From Bacillus sp. AFS037270 (GTDB taxonomy: Bacteria > Bacillota > Bacilli > Bacillales_B > DSM-18226), in contig NZ_NUNF01000014.1 of the NCBI RefSeq assembly GCF_002585305.1, forward strand, positions 136,632 to 200,631: a stretch of DNA of 64,000 nucleotides, read 5' to 3'. Position numbers and translations under genes: made by a program. Positions 17,212 through 24,512 of this stretch are shown here, piece by piece. The notes under the pieces are model-generated. The model searched no databases and was not told the DNA's origin. It saw only the letters and a program-made list of their open reading frames with translations. The stretch's first letter is position 1, and each line of letters starts with the position of its first letter.

Positions 17212-18036
17212 ATGACTAATACAATTAAACGTTCTCCCGTTTATATCCTTGCCCTTGGAATCATCGTGTTTCAACTGGCACCATTTTTATGGCAGGTGAT
17301 TACATCATTAAAATTAGATAAAGATCTATCATCTCTGCCGCCAATCTTTCCGAATAAAATAACTTGGCTGCACTATCAAAATATATTTCAAAATACACAT
17401 TTCTATAAATATATTTTCAATAGTGCGGTGGTCGCAGTCAGTGTGACATTACTTTGCTTATTCCTTGGCAGTCTGGCGGCTTATTCATTAGCTAGGCTGC
17501 CGATTAAAGGGAAAGGCCTTATTTTACTATTATTTCTGTCCACTTCGATGTTTCCGCAAATTGCGGTCATTACGCCTCTTTACAATTTAATTAAAGGAAT
17601 TGGGTTGTATAACACCTATTTTGGGTTGATTTTATCGTATATGCTGTTTGGTCTTCCGTTGAGTGTATTGCTTTTGTACGGTTTCTTTCGGAATATTCCT
17701 TATGAAATTGAAGAGGCCGCATATATGGATGGGTGTGGTTACTTCCGTACGTATTGGCAGGTTTGTTTACCGTTAATGGCCCCGGGCCTTGTGACAGCGG
17801 GATTATTAGTGTTTATCGCATCGTGGAATGAGTTCCTTTTTGCAATTACCTTTACGAATAGCATTGAAGCCCAGACCATTCCGGTCGGGATTGCGATGAT
17901 GCCGCAAATGTTCTTCGTCCCATGGGGAGATACAGCTGCCACTTCCATCCTTGTCACGCTGCCATTAATTTTACTGGTCTTAATTTTTGAGAAAAAACTT
18001 ACACAAGGAATTATGGGGGGAGCGGTAAAAGGATGA
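17212..18036 (+). CDS. Sugar ABC transporter permease (MalG/UgpE type)
   Basis: The 274-residue protein has six helices and the EAA motif EEAAYMDGCGYFRTYWQVCLPL near residue 168. It is the MalG-type partner of the preceding permease. GGGAGGAAAG overlaps the end of the upstream gene. Its last four bases (ATGA) overlap the start of the next gene, so transporter and kinase are translationally coupled. Confidence 0.9.
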   Translation: MTNTIKRSPVYILALGIIVFQLAPFLWQVITSLKLDKDLSSLPPIFPNKITWLHYQNIFQNTHFYKYIFNSAVVAVSVTLLCLFLGSLAAYSLARLPIKGKGLILLLFLSTSMFPQIAVITPLYNLIKGIGLYNTYFGLILSYMLFGLPLSVLLLYGFFRNIPYEIEEAAYMDGCGYFRTYWQVCLPLMAPGLVTAGLLVFIASWNEFLFAITFTNSIEAQTIPVGIAMMPQMFFVPWGDTAATSILVTLPLILLVLIFEKKLTQGIMGGAVKG

Positions 18037-19211
18037 AAACAATCGCATGCGGGTTTACAGCCAATATTGATTTATTAGGAAAAATTACGCCAGAGTTTTA
18101 TGAAGAGATAAAGTGTGGTGCATCGGGGACACCCAAAGCCTTTATTGACTCGTGGCAGGATTTTTGTACGGCTCTTGATTGGAATATTAGGAGAGGAAGC
18201 GGTGGGGAGTACATCGTTGCCGACAATTCTATTCTGAAAAAGTTAGAGGCTAAACTGAATTGGCACAGGGCGATCGGTGGGACGGGCTTGCAGGCGGGGT
18301 GTGCCGCCAGTCGTGCCGGTTATCGTTCATTGGTGAATATTCCGATTCAGTCAGAGGAACTGGAAAGTATCATTTCAGGCGTGGAGGAGTTGGTCCTGTT
18401 GTCGGACCAGGAGGGGGATGTGCCGAAGCACTATATTTTAGAATATGAGATTGGCGGCTGCTTCAACCGGATTATCTTCCGGAGACAAGATGAATTTACG
18501 GCCAATTTGATTGCCAATAAGTTTTTGAGAGAGCTTTCTCAGAATGATGTTCGTTGGCTGTTGTTATCGGGATATAATTCTTTTGATAGCAGTGCGGAGA
18601 TTGATTTGTTTTTAAAGAATAACCTGAGAGTTTTAGAATCTCTTGGGAGTAAGAGGCCGAGGGTTCACCTGGAGCTGGCAGCAATCTGGTCTTTAGATGA
18701 ACAGTGGAGGATTATTAATACGCTGGGGCAGCATGTGGATAGTCTTGGTGTGAATGAGGATGAATACCAAGAGTTATTAGGAATGAAGGATTCACTATTG
18801 AGTTTGGACAATGAGGAACTCTTGGATGTAATGGAAATGGCATGTAACCATCTGGGTGTGTCCAATTTTATCTTGCATACGAAGCAATTTTCGCTAGTGC
18901 AATCGGAAAAATATGATACTAGTATTTGGGGGAAAGCATTAGCAAATGGTAATAAGTTTGCTTTTTCACGGGCAGTGAAGGGGACGATTTGTGACCAAGC
19001 GACCATCGATCATTTAACGGCCGGTTGTGAATTCCATCCAAGAGGGGAAGAGCTGCGGAAGTTGACTCAAAATCGAAGGGATATAACCGTTATTCCTGCG
19101 TATGTTGGCGAGATTACCAGTACCATTGGGTTAGGGGATACTTTTACCGCTGGATTATTAGTAGAAGCTCCTGTGGAATTCGTTCCCAACAGGAAAATTT
19201 CGTTAGGCTAA
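18033..19211 (+). CDS. ADP-dependent phosphofructokinase/glucokinase family sugar kinase
   Basis: The 392-residue protein resembles the ADP-specific phosphofructokinase/glucokinase family (PF04587) of the ribokinase superfamily. It has GGTGLQAGCAASRAGY near residue 83, LLSGYNSF near 175, VHLELAAIW near 212, SLGVNEDEYQELLG near 238 (the NExE motif that orders magnesium), and the catalytic STIGLGDTFTAG near 372. Characterised members use ADP instead of ATP to phosphorylate glucose or fructose 6-phosphate, mostly in archaea. Here the gene is coupled to the sugar importer (4-base overlap). A likely role is to phosphorylate the imported sugar or its isomerised phosphate ahead of the class II aldolase. 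Donor and acceptor are inferred. Confidence 0.78.
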   Translation: MKTIACGFTANIDLLGKITPEFYEEIKCGASGTPKAFIDSWQDFCTALDWNIRRGSGGEYIVADNSILKKLEAKLNWHRAIGGTGLQAGCAASRAGYRSLVNIPIQSEELESIISGVEELVLLSDQEGDVPKHYILEYEIGGCFNRIIFRRQDEFTANLIANKFLRELSQNDVRWLLLSGYNSFDSSAEIDLFLKNNLRVLESLGSKRPRVHLELAAIWSLDEQWRIINTLGQHVDSLGVNEDEYQELLGMKDSLLSLDNEELLDVMEMACNHLGVSNFILHTKQFSLVQSEKYDTSIWGKALANGNKFAFSRAVKGTICDQATIDHLTAGCEFHPRGEELRKLTQNRRDITVIPAYVGEITSTIGLGDTFTAGLLVEAPVEFVPNRKISLG

Positions 19212-19257
19212 ACGTTGGAAAAATGGCATAATTAATATAAAAAGGATGGTTGGGATT

Positions 19258-20115
19258 ATGACTTCCGTAAAGGAAAATAATTTATTAAATACAGTGAATA
19301 GCTTATATCCAACCTTACATGATGCCGAGAAAAAAGTGGCGGAATATGTCATCAAAGAGTATTTTAATGTGATAGATATGAGTGTAGCTGAGTTGTCTGA
19401 ACAATGTAATGTAAGCGAAGCCACCATCGTAAGATTCTGTAAACGGATTGGTTTGAAGGGCTTCCACCATTTTAAAATAACTCTAGCTAGAGAAATTAAT
19501 AATCCTGAGAAGACTACCCATTCACCGACGATTCACTTGGATAATCTAGCGGAATCTATAAACAATATTTTTGCGTATAAGATAGATGAGCTGAAACAAA
19601 CGGCGTCCTTTTTGGATCCGAAGGAATTGCAAAAGTGTCTTGATGTAATCAGTGCGAGCAGTCTCGTTCACTTTGTGGCAGCAGGAAATTCGATTCCCGC
19701 AGCGCTAGATGGGGCATATAAATTTAATCAAATTGGGATTCGCTCGATTGTGAATAACACCCCCGAGATGCAGGTTTCAGTTGCTCATTCCTTGACAGAA
19801 AATGATGTGGTGATTGGTATTTCGAATTCTGGAAACTCTAAATTATTGCTTGAAATCTTTGAGATAGCGAAGAAGAGAAAGGCCACCACCATTTGTATTA
19901 CAAACCATATGAAATCTCCGCTTTCGCAGATGGCAGACATCATATTAACCAATATTTCAAATGAGAAATTATTTTTTAAAGAATTTAGTTTTACGATTTT
20001 GCCAGCGATTGCTGTCATTGATACGTTGTTTCTATTATTAACGAAAAAGAATTTTGATCGTTCGATTCAATCGATTAGTGATCGGGAGCAGGCATTGTCA
20101 GATTATAAGTATTAA
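19258..20115 (+). CDS. MurR/RpiR family transcriptional regulator
   Basis: The 285-residue regulator has an N-terminal HTH_6 domain (MSVAELSEQCNVSEATIVRFCKRIG, residues 40-65) and a C-terminal SIS domain (about 125-260; GNSIPAALDGA, IGISNSGNSKLLLE) that binds a phosphosugar. The ATG at 19258 is preferred over 19246 because GGATGG then lies at good spacing. It follows the kinase gene by 46 bases on the same strand and is the obvious local regulator of the 13-21 kb sugar locus, with a sugar phosphate as effector. Confidence 0.88.
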   Translation: MTSVKENNLLNTVNSLYPTLHDAEKKVAEYVIKEYFNVIDMSVAELSEQCNVSEATIVRFCKRIGLKGFHHFKITLAREINNPEKTTHSPTIHLDNLAESINNIFAYKIDELKQTASFLDPKELQKCLDVISASSLVHFVAAGNSIPAALDGAYKFNQIGIRSIVNNTPEMQVSVAHSLTENDVVIGISNSGNSKLLLEIFEIAKKRKATTICITNHMKSPLSQMADIILTNISNEKLFFKEFSFTILPAIAVIDTLFLLLTKKNFDRSIQSISDREQALSDYKY

Positions 20116-20134
20116 TAGAAGGGAATTGGATATT

Positions 20135-20659
20135 ATGCGATTACAAGGAAAGAAAGTTATTAGCTTAGTACATCATGAGTTTGAAGATTTAGAGCTTTGG
20201 TATCCGATTTTACGTCTACGAGAAGAGGGCGCAGTGGTCCATCTTGCAGGGGAGAAGGCCCATGAAAAATATATAGGGAAATATGGTGTGCCGGCGGAAT
20301 CGGATTTCTCCTATAACGATGTGAAAGCAGCGGATTATGATGCGATCTTAGTGCCAGGAGGATGGGCGCCAGATAAGATTCGGCGCTTTCCTGAAGTTCT
20401 TTCGCTCATTCAGGAGATGGATGCGAGCGAGAAGCCAATCGGACAGATTTGTCATGCAGGCTGGGTGCTAGTTTCTGCTAAGATCTTGAAGGGGAAAAAG
20501 GTTACGAGTACACCTGGTATCAGGGATGATATGGAGAATGCCGGTGCGACTTGGTATGATGAGCCTGTTGTTACTGATGGACACTTGGTTTCAAGTCGGC
20601 GTCCACCAGATCTGCCTGATTATTTACGGGAATTCATTCATGTATTAGAACGAAAATAA
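20135..20659 (+). CDS. DJ-1/PfpI family protein
   Basis: The 174-residue protein has the DJ-1/PfpI fold: FEDLELWYPILRLREEG near residue 15 (conserved acidic residue), the ILVPGGWAPD loop near 75, and the nucleophile elbow QICHAGW with Cys near 105. Family members act as deglycases, glyoxalases or proteases; here a carbonyl-detoxification role next to sugar genes is possible. The ATG at 20135 starts 20 bases after the RpiR stop, with AGAAGGGA upstream; the longer frame from 20054 only overlaps RpiR. A broken duplicate of its 3' part is at 26492-26690. Confidence 0.85.
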   Translation: MRLQGKKVISLVHHEFEDLELWYPILRLREEGAVVHLAGEKAHEKYIGKYGVPAESDFSYNDVKAADYDAILVPGGWAPDKIRRFPEVLSLIQEMDASEKPIGQICHAGWVLVSAKILKGKKVTSTPGIRDDMENAGATWYDEPVVTDGHLVSSRRPPDLPDYLREFIHVLERK

Positions 20660-20667
20660 TTATTTTG

Positions 20668-20704
20668 GAAGCGCGGAAGCGCGGGGACGTTTCTCGTGCT
20701 TCTT
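20668..20704. repeat. Half copy of the dispersed GGGGACGGTTCTC repeat
   Basis: GGGGACGTTTCTCGTGCTTC lies between the PfpI stop codon and its terminator stem. The PfpI relic at 26690 lacks this insert between the equivalent TTGG and TTAGGCTCC sequences, which suggests the repeat inserted here. Confidence 0.7.
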
Positions 20705-20773
20705 TTTTGTATGAATGGAGCTTATTGAGTGTTAGGCTCCTCTAGTTATTTTTTACATAATGGGGGAATGGCG

Positions 20774-21631
20774 ATGTTAGGTGCAATTGAAGCTGGGGGA
20801 ACCAAGTTTGTTTGTGCTGTGGGGGAGAAGGATGGTTCTATTAGAGAACGTGTGGAAATCCCGACCACGGTTCCGTCGGAAACTATTGTAAAAGTGGTTG
20901 AGTTTTTTAAGAGGTTTGAGTTAGATGCGATTGGGATTGGATCGTTCGGTCCGATTGATGTGAATCCTCAGAGTTCAACATACGGTTATATCACTTCGAC
21001 TCCCAAAGAAGGGTGGAGAGATTTTCCGTTTGTGCAGAATATGAAGGAATCCTTCGACGTCCCTATTGGCTTTAATACGGATGTGAATGCTGCTGCATTG
21101 GCAGAGGTAAAGTTAGGAGCCGCAAAGGGGCTGGAAAGTTGTTTATATATTACGGTTGGAACCGGAATTGGGGCTGGGGCGGTGGTTCAGGGGACGCTCT
21201 TACAAGGGCTTTCTCATCCGGAGATGGGGCATATTCTTGTGAATCGTCATGCTAGTGATTCCTATCAGGGGAAATGTCCTTACCATCAAGCTTGTTTAGA
21301 GGGCCTTGCGGCGGGACCGGCGATTGAAGAACGCTGGGGTGAGAAAGGCATCGACCTCGTAGGGCGTGCGGAGGTGTGGGAATTAGAGGGATACTACTTA
21401 GCGCAGGCTCTCATGTCCTATATCTTAATTCTTTCACCGCAAAGGATTGTGATGGGCGGTGGGGTGATGCACCAACAGCAAGTATTTTCTTCTATTTATA
21501 AATACCTTCCGGAATTGATGAATAACTATGTTTCATTACCTGATTTGAAGGATTATATCGTAACCCCAGGATTGGGGGCTAACGCAGGGATCACCGGAGC
21601 GATCTTGCTTGGTGAGATGGTATTGGGGTGA
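20774..21631 (+). CDS. ROK family fructokinase
   Basis: The 285-residue kinase begins with the ATP-binding loop AIEAGGTKFVCAVG, has the substrate region GFNTDVNAAALAE and TVGTGIGAGAV, and a zinc site HASDSY then CPYHQAC near residue 165, as in the Bacillus fructokinase YdhR. It phosphorylates a hexose, probably fructose, at C6 with ATP. The ATG at 20774 follows GGGGGAATGGCG. In this locus it could phosphorylate fructose produced from mannose by the lyxose isomerase, feeding glycolysis. Confidence 0.85.
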   Translation: MLGAIEAGGTKFVCAVGEKDGSIRERVEIPTTVPSETIVKVVEFFKRFELDAIGIGSFGPIDVNPQSSTYGYITSTPKEGWRDFPFVQNMKESFDVPIGFNTDVNAAALAEVKLGAAKGLESCLYITVGTGIGAGAVVQGTLLQGLSHPEMGHILVNRHASDSYQGKCPYHQACLEGLAAGPAIEERWGEKGIDLVGRAEVWELEGYYLAQALMSYILILSPQRIVMGGGVMHQQQVFSSIYKYLPELMNNYVSLPDLKDYIVTPGLGANAGITGAILLGEMVLG

Positions 21632-21639
21632 AGGGAGTT

Positions 21640-21679
21640 TGGGGACAGTTTGGAATCATTGAAGAAGTCTACTTTTTTT
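21640..21679. repeat. Second short dispersed repeat (GGGGAC ... AGTCTACTTTTTTT)
   Basis: TTGGGGACAGTTT followed by AAGAAGTCTACTTTTTTT resembles 38045-38081 (GGGACGGGACTACTG then AAAAAGTCTACTTTTTTT). It shares only GGGGACGG with the main repeat family, so it may be a subfamily. Confidence 0.45.
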
Positions 21680-21711
21680 GTATTTGTTTTGTCCTCAATT
21701 ATTTTACACGC

Positions 21712-21752
21712 AAAAAGGCACAACTGGCGTTAAGGAGCTGGTTGTGCCTTTG
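21712..21752 (+). terminator. Terminator downstream of the ROK kinase
   Basis: AAAAAGGCACAAC pairs with GTTGTGCCTTT around a 16-base loop. It is 80 bases after the ROK stop codon. Confidence 0.65.
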
Positions 21753-21885
21753 ATGTTTTCATTAATGTTAATATTATTAGATAGAGTTTGTACTTCAATT
21801 GAAATGAGGAGTTGTTTATTAATGAAACTGATTTCATGGAACTGCCAAACTACTGTCGAAATTTGAATAAAAGTAATCATTGAAA

Positions 21886-21901
21886 TTGTAAGCGCTTACT
21901 A
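21886..21901. promoter_or_regulatory. Perfect CcpA cre site
   Basis: TTGTAAGCGCTTACTA matches the cre consensus and is almost a perfect palindrome. The only gene it could control nearby is the orphan small ORF at 22042. Confidence 0.7.
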
Positions 21902-22041
21902 TTAAAATTAATATGGGGTGATGACGTGAGTGGTCATCGTTGTATTAAGGCGTAGGCGGGGCCAGTACAATGACAAGCTAAAATAGAGTGACAATTATGC
22001 GGTGATTTTATATAGAGATAAAAATAAAGGGGAGAGGGAAT

Positions 22042-22194
22042 TTGAATAATAGTAAGATCTGTTTTAGTGATTTTATTGAGGAAGATCGATTTGGACTGAA
22101 TGAATATTTAACGTGTTTATTTGATCAAATACGAGAATTCTGCCCGAAAAGAAATATAACCGAATTGCAAGTTGAAAACCTAAATACTTATTAG
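22042..22194 (+). CDS. Orphan small protein with its own cre site and terminator
   Basis: A TTG start at 22042 is preceded by AAAGGGGAGAGGG and opens a 50-residue frame (LNNSKICFSDFIEEDRF, ending LNTY). A terminator follows 18 bases after the stop. The product has no signal peptide or membrane segment, and I do not recognise a family. It could be a small expressed protein or the 5' remnant of a lost catabolite-controlled gene. Confidence 0.45.
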   Translation: MNNSKICFSDFIEEDRFGLNEYLTCLFDQIREFCPKRNITELQVENLNTY

Positions 22195-22211
22195 ATTTTC
22201 TAAAATCAGAC

Positions 22212-22244
22212 GGGCGTAATCAATATAGGAAGATTACGCCTTTT
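22212..22244 (+). terminator. Terminator of the orphan small gene
   Basis: GGCGTAATC and GATTACGCC pair around a 10-base loop, followed by TTTTATC. Confidence 0.75.
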
Positions 22245-22285
22245 ATCTTGTCTATTTATGTTAGCAATATACTATGTTGCTAATC

Positions 22286-22337
22286 GAAAAAAGCTACTCT
22301 AGGCTATCACAAATCTGTGAGCTCCTAGGGTAGCTTA
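22286..22337 (-). terminator. Terminator of the LCP gene
   Basis: On the minus strand AAGCTACCCTAGG pairs with CCTAGAGTAGCTT and is followed by TTTTTC, just downstream of the LCP stop codon. Confidence 0.75.
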
Positions 22338-22352
22338 TTAAAATTTATATGA

Positions 22353-23345
22353 TTACTGGAAATTAACAGCGATATCTTTTACTTGGTCTTGACTAATAAC
22401 GATTTGGTAATTGTTTGCTTTTAGAATATCATCGTAAAGTTTCTTACCTTCACCACGAATTTGTTGATAAACTAACTGTGTCTTTGGATCAAAGTTTTTT
22501 GCAGAAAGTCCAAGGCTCAACATATCTGAGGTTGACATATTAGTTGCTAGAATAAATTGAGGGATGGTTTTAACTAGGTCTGGCAACTTTGTAATATTGC
22601 TTGGGCTTAGGGCTGTTTTGGCAATACCTTTTAAAGCTTCTTCTTGTAATTGTTGACGGCCGTATTCCCCATTTTTAAGTGAGTAACGCTCATGTACAAC
22701 CTCGGTTACCATTTTTCCATCGAAAGAATAGGTACCCGCACTGATTAATTTGTTCTTATTTTCTGCATACCAAGGGTGTGTTAATTTCACATCAAATGGT
22801 ACATCCATCTCAATACCGCCTAAGGCATTAACCATCGATTGGAAGCCTGAGTAGTTAGTTTCCACATAATAATTAATTGGAACACCCATAAATTGACTAA
22901 CAGCTGTTACAGCAGCTTCCACCCCTTTTTGGGGACCTTGTGTTGCTTGCTTGATATATTGAACACTTGTTAGCTTTGTATAACCATACCCATCTAAATG
23001 TACACGGGTATCTCGGGGAATACTTACTGCTTGGTATTTATTCTTATTTAAATCGACATGGATGAGTATCATAGAATCAGTATGACCTATTTTTTGACCT
23101 TTTCTTTGATCGGAACCAATCAAAAGTACGTTAAATACAGGTGTTTTAACCTCGACCTTTTCCTCTGCGGTAGACGAATTAGATGAACTAGAAGCCTTTT
23201 TAGCACCAACAACTGGCACTGTAGAAAAATGATTTTTGGGTTGTAATTGATAGTATTCATAACCTAATGCAGCAATCCCCAATACAAAAATGCTTAGGAC
23301 GCTAAAGCCTACGATTTTCCACTTTCTTTTACTGTTATTCTTCAT
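22353..23345 (-). CDS. LytR-CpsA-Psr (LCP) family cell-wall ligase, TagU type
   Basis: The 330-residue protein has a short basic cytoplasmic start, one membrane helix (about residues 10-30) and an extracellular LCP domain with LLIGSDQRKGQKIGHTDSMILIHVD, SIPRDTRV and NALGGIEMDVPFDV. Several arginines and aspartates of the pyrophosphate-binding site are present. LCP proteins transfer teichoic acid or other glycopolymers from lipid carriers to peptidoglycan. The ATG at 23345 follows GGAGGAAGAT, so the longer frame from 23396 is rejected. It is a single-gene unit with its own terminator. Confidence 0.9.
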   Translation of the reverse strand: MKNNSKRKWKIVGFSVLSIFVLGIAALGYEYYQLQPKNHFSTVPVVGAKKASSSSNSSTAEEKVEVKTPVFNVLLIGSDQRKGQKIGHTDSMILIHVDLNKNKYQAVSIPRDTRVHLDGYGYTKLTSVQYIKQATQGPQKGVEAAVTAVSQFMGVPINYYVETNYSGFQSMVNALGGIEMDVPFDVKLTHPWYAENKNKLISAGTYSFDGKMVTEVVHERYSLKNGEYGRQQLQEEALKGIAKTALSPSNITKLPDLVKTIPQFILATNMSTSDMLSLGLSAKNFDPKTQLVYQQIRGEGKKLYDDILKANNYQIVISQDQVKDIAVNFQ

Positions 23346-23937
23346 ATCTTCCTCCAGAAAAATTAGGGTCAATCTATTATAACTGGTAAAACTCACTATT
23401 TGTTGAATTCAACAGTATTTTGTAAAAAATTTGTAGATTCTAATTTTTAAAAGAGTCATTGTGTACCGATTTCGTTCTTCTCATGCCTTCGAAGCACAAA
23501 TGTAAACTAAAACCATTAATCATTTATCATCCCATATTATTAGAGTAGGACAGGGATTAAAAGTGCCAGGCAATCCGTTACTCCACCCCAGCACCAGCTC
23601 CTGAAATTTAAATCGACATATTCTAATGAAAGGTAAATTTTAACTAATTTTGGTAAGCTCATTACCTTTATTGATTGGAACTAATTGTAGTTGTATAAGC
23701 AAACAAGGGTTCTGGAATGAGCTGCCAAGTGGTGGGTAGGCAGTTTCTTGCGTATGGGAGCAGGTTAATGAACGAAGAACTTTTAAAAAATTTCATAACC
23801 AGAATTATTTTTACTAAAATTTGGAATATAATTGATACTTTTTTACTTAATTAGCTTAAATATAGTGCTTTTTATTTAATAGCAATACAATTTTTGGTAT
23901 ATTTAATGGTAAATTAAACCTAATGAGAGGGGTCACC
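23346..23937. other. Intergenic region, degenerate repeat only
   Basis: No credible gene is present in this 592-base stretch. Around 23474-23502 the sequence TTCTTCTCATGCCTTCGAAGCA looks like a worn copy of the dispersed palindrome's central part. The end of the region carries the promoter side of the small gene at 23938. Confidence 0.35.
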
Positions 23938-24048
23938 ATGAAATTAAAATCTATTATTTGTTTCTTTCGTAAAAGACATAAGTATAACTATTACACCGGC
24001 ACCTGTATTAGGTGTGGGAAAAGAAGCAAAAGAGCAATAACCCAATAA
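23938..24048 (+). CDS. Small basic protein with a CxxC motif
   Basis: GAGAGGGG precedes an ATG that opens a 36-residue frame: MKLKSIICFFRKRHKYNYYT, then GTCIRCGKRSKRA. The CIRCGK motif and an upstream Cys suggest half of a zinc ribbon. Similar tiny basic CxxC proteins are common and uncharacterised in Bacillus. It stands alone, with a weak GGAG/CTCC stem and T-run about 20 bases downstream. Confidence 0.5.
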   Translation: MKLKSIICFFRKRHKYNYYTGTCIRCGKRSKRAITQ

Positions 24049-24512
24049 TTTGTATTAAAACAAGTTAGGAGAGTGGATTTCCCCCTCCTTTTTTGTTTAC
24101 CAAAGGTCCCACTCAAACAGAAACATGGGAACGGTTCTCTTGCGTGGAAAACATGAGAGCCCACCCAATGCTTCTTCTGGATGGGCTTTCTTTTTATATT
24201 CTTAATAAAAAACAATAATGTTTCTTATATAGTTTGATATATTGTATAATGAGTAATATTACCTATTTTAAAAAGGGGGGGTTATCAAGCAACGGGTTCA
24301 TTCAGATTGAATCAAAAGTCACATGTCTAGTGAATTTTAGGGAGGTCAAAGGGGAGAGACACAATTTTTTTGGGGTGAAAAAGAAAGGTTTACACTTTCT
24401 TTTTAAATTAAGAGTGATTTTTACATTAAATTTAAAATAACATGTTGGTATAACGGATGGGAAGAAATCGATTGTTTTTCTTTTTTTATAGAAAAAAGGG
24501 GTGTTAGCCACA
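24049..24512. other. Intergenic region with a repeat half-copy and a terminator-like hairpin
   Basis: CATGGGAACGGTTCTCTTGCGTGG at 24124-24148 is a variant of the dispersed repeat. GAGAGCCCACCC and GGATGGGCTTTC at 24156-24191 form a stem with a T-rich tail. The remaining 300 bases before the metallophosphoesterase gene are A/G-rich and show no convincing gene. Confidence 0.45.

Noticed and set aside
20054..20134. Longer N-terminus for the PfpI protein
   Set aside because: It overlaps the RpiR coding end in another frame, and a ribosome site precedes ATG 20135.
24234..24440. 68-codon ORF upstream of the metallophosphoesterase
   Set aside because: Low-complexity, AT-rich translation with no ribosome site; an equally long ORF exists on the other strand.
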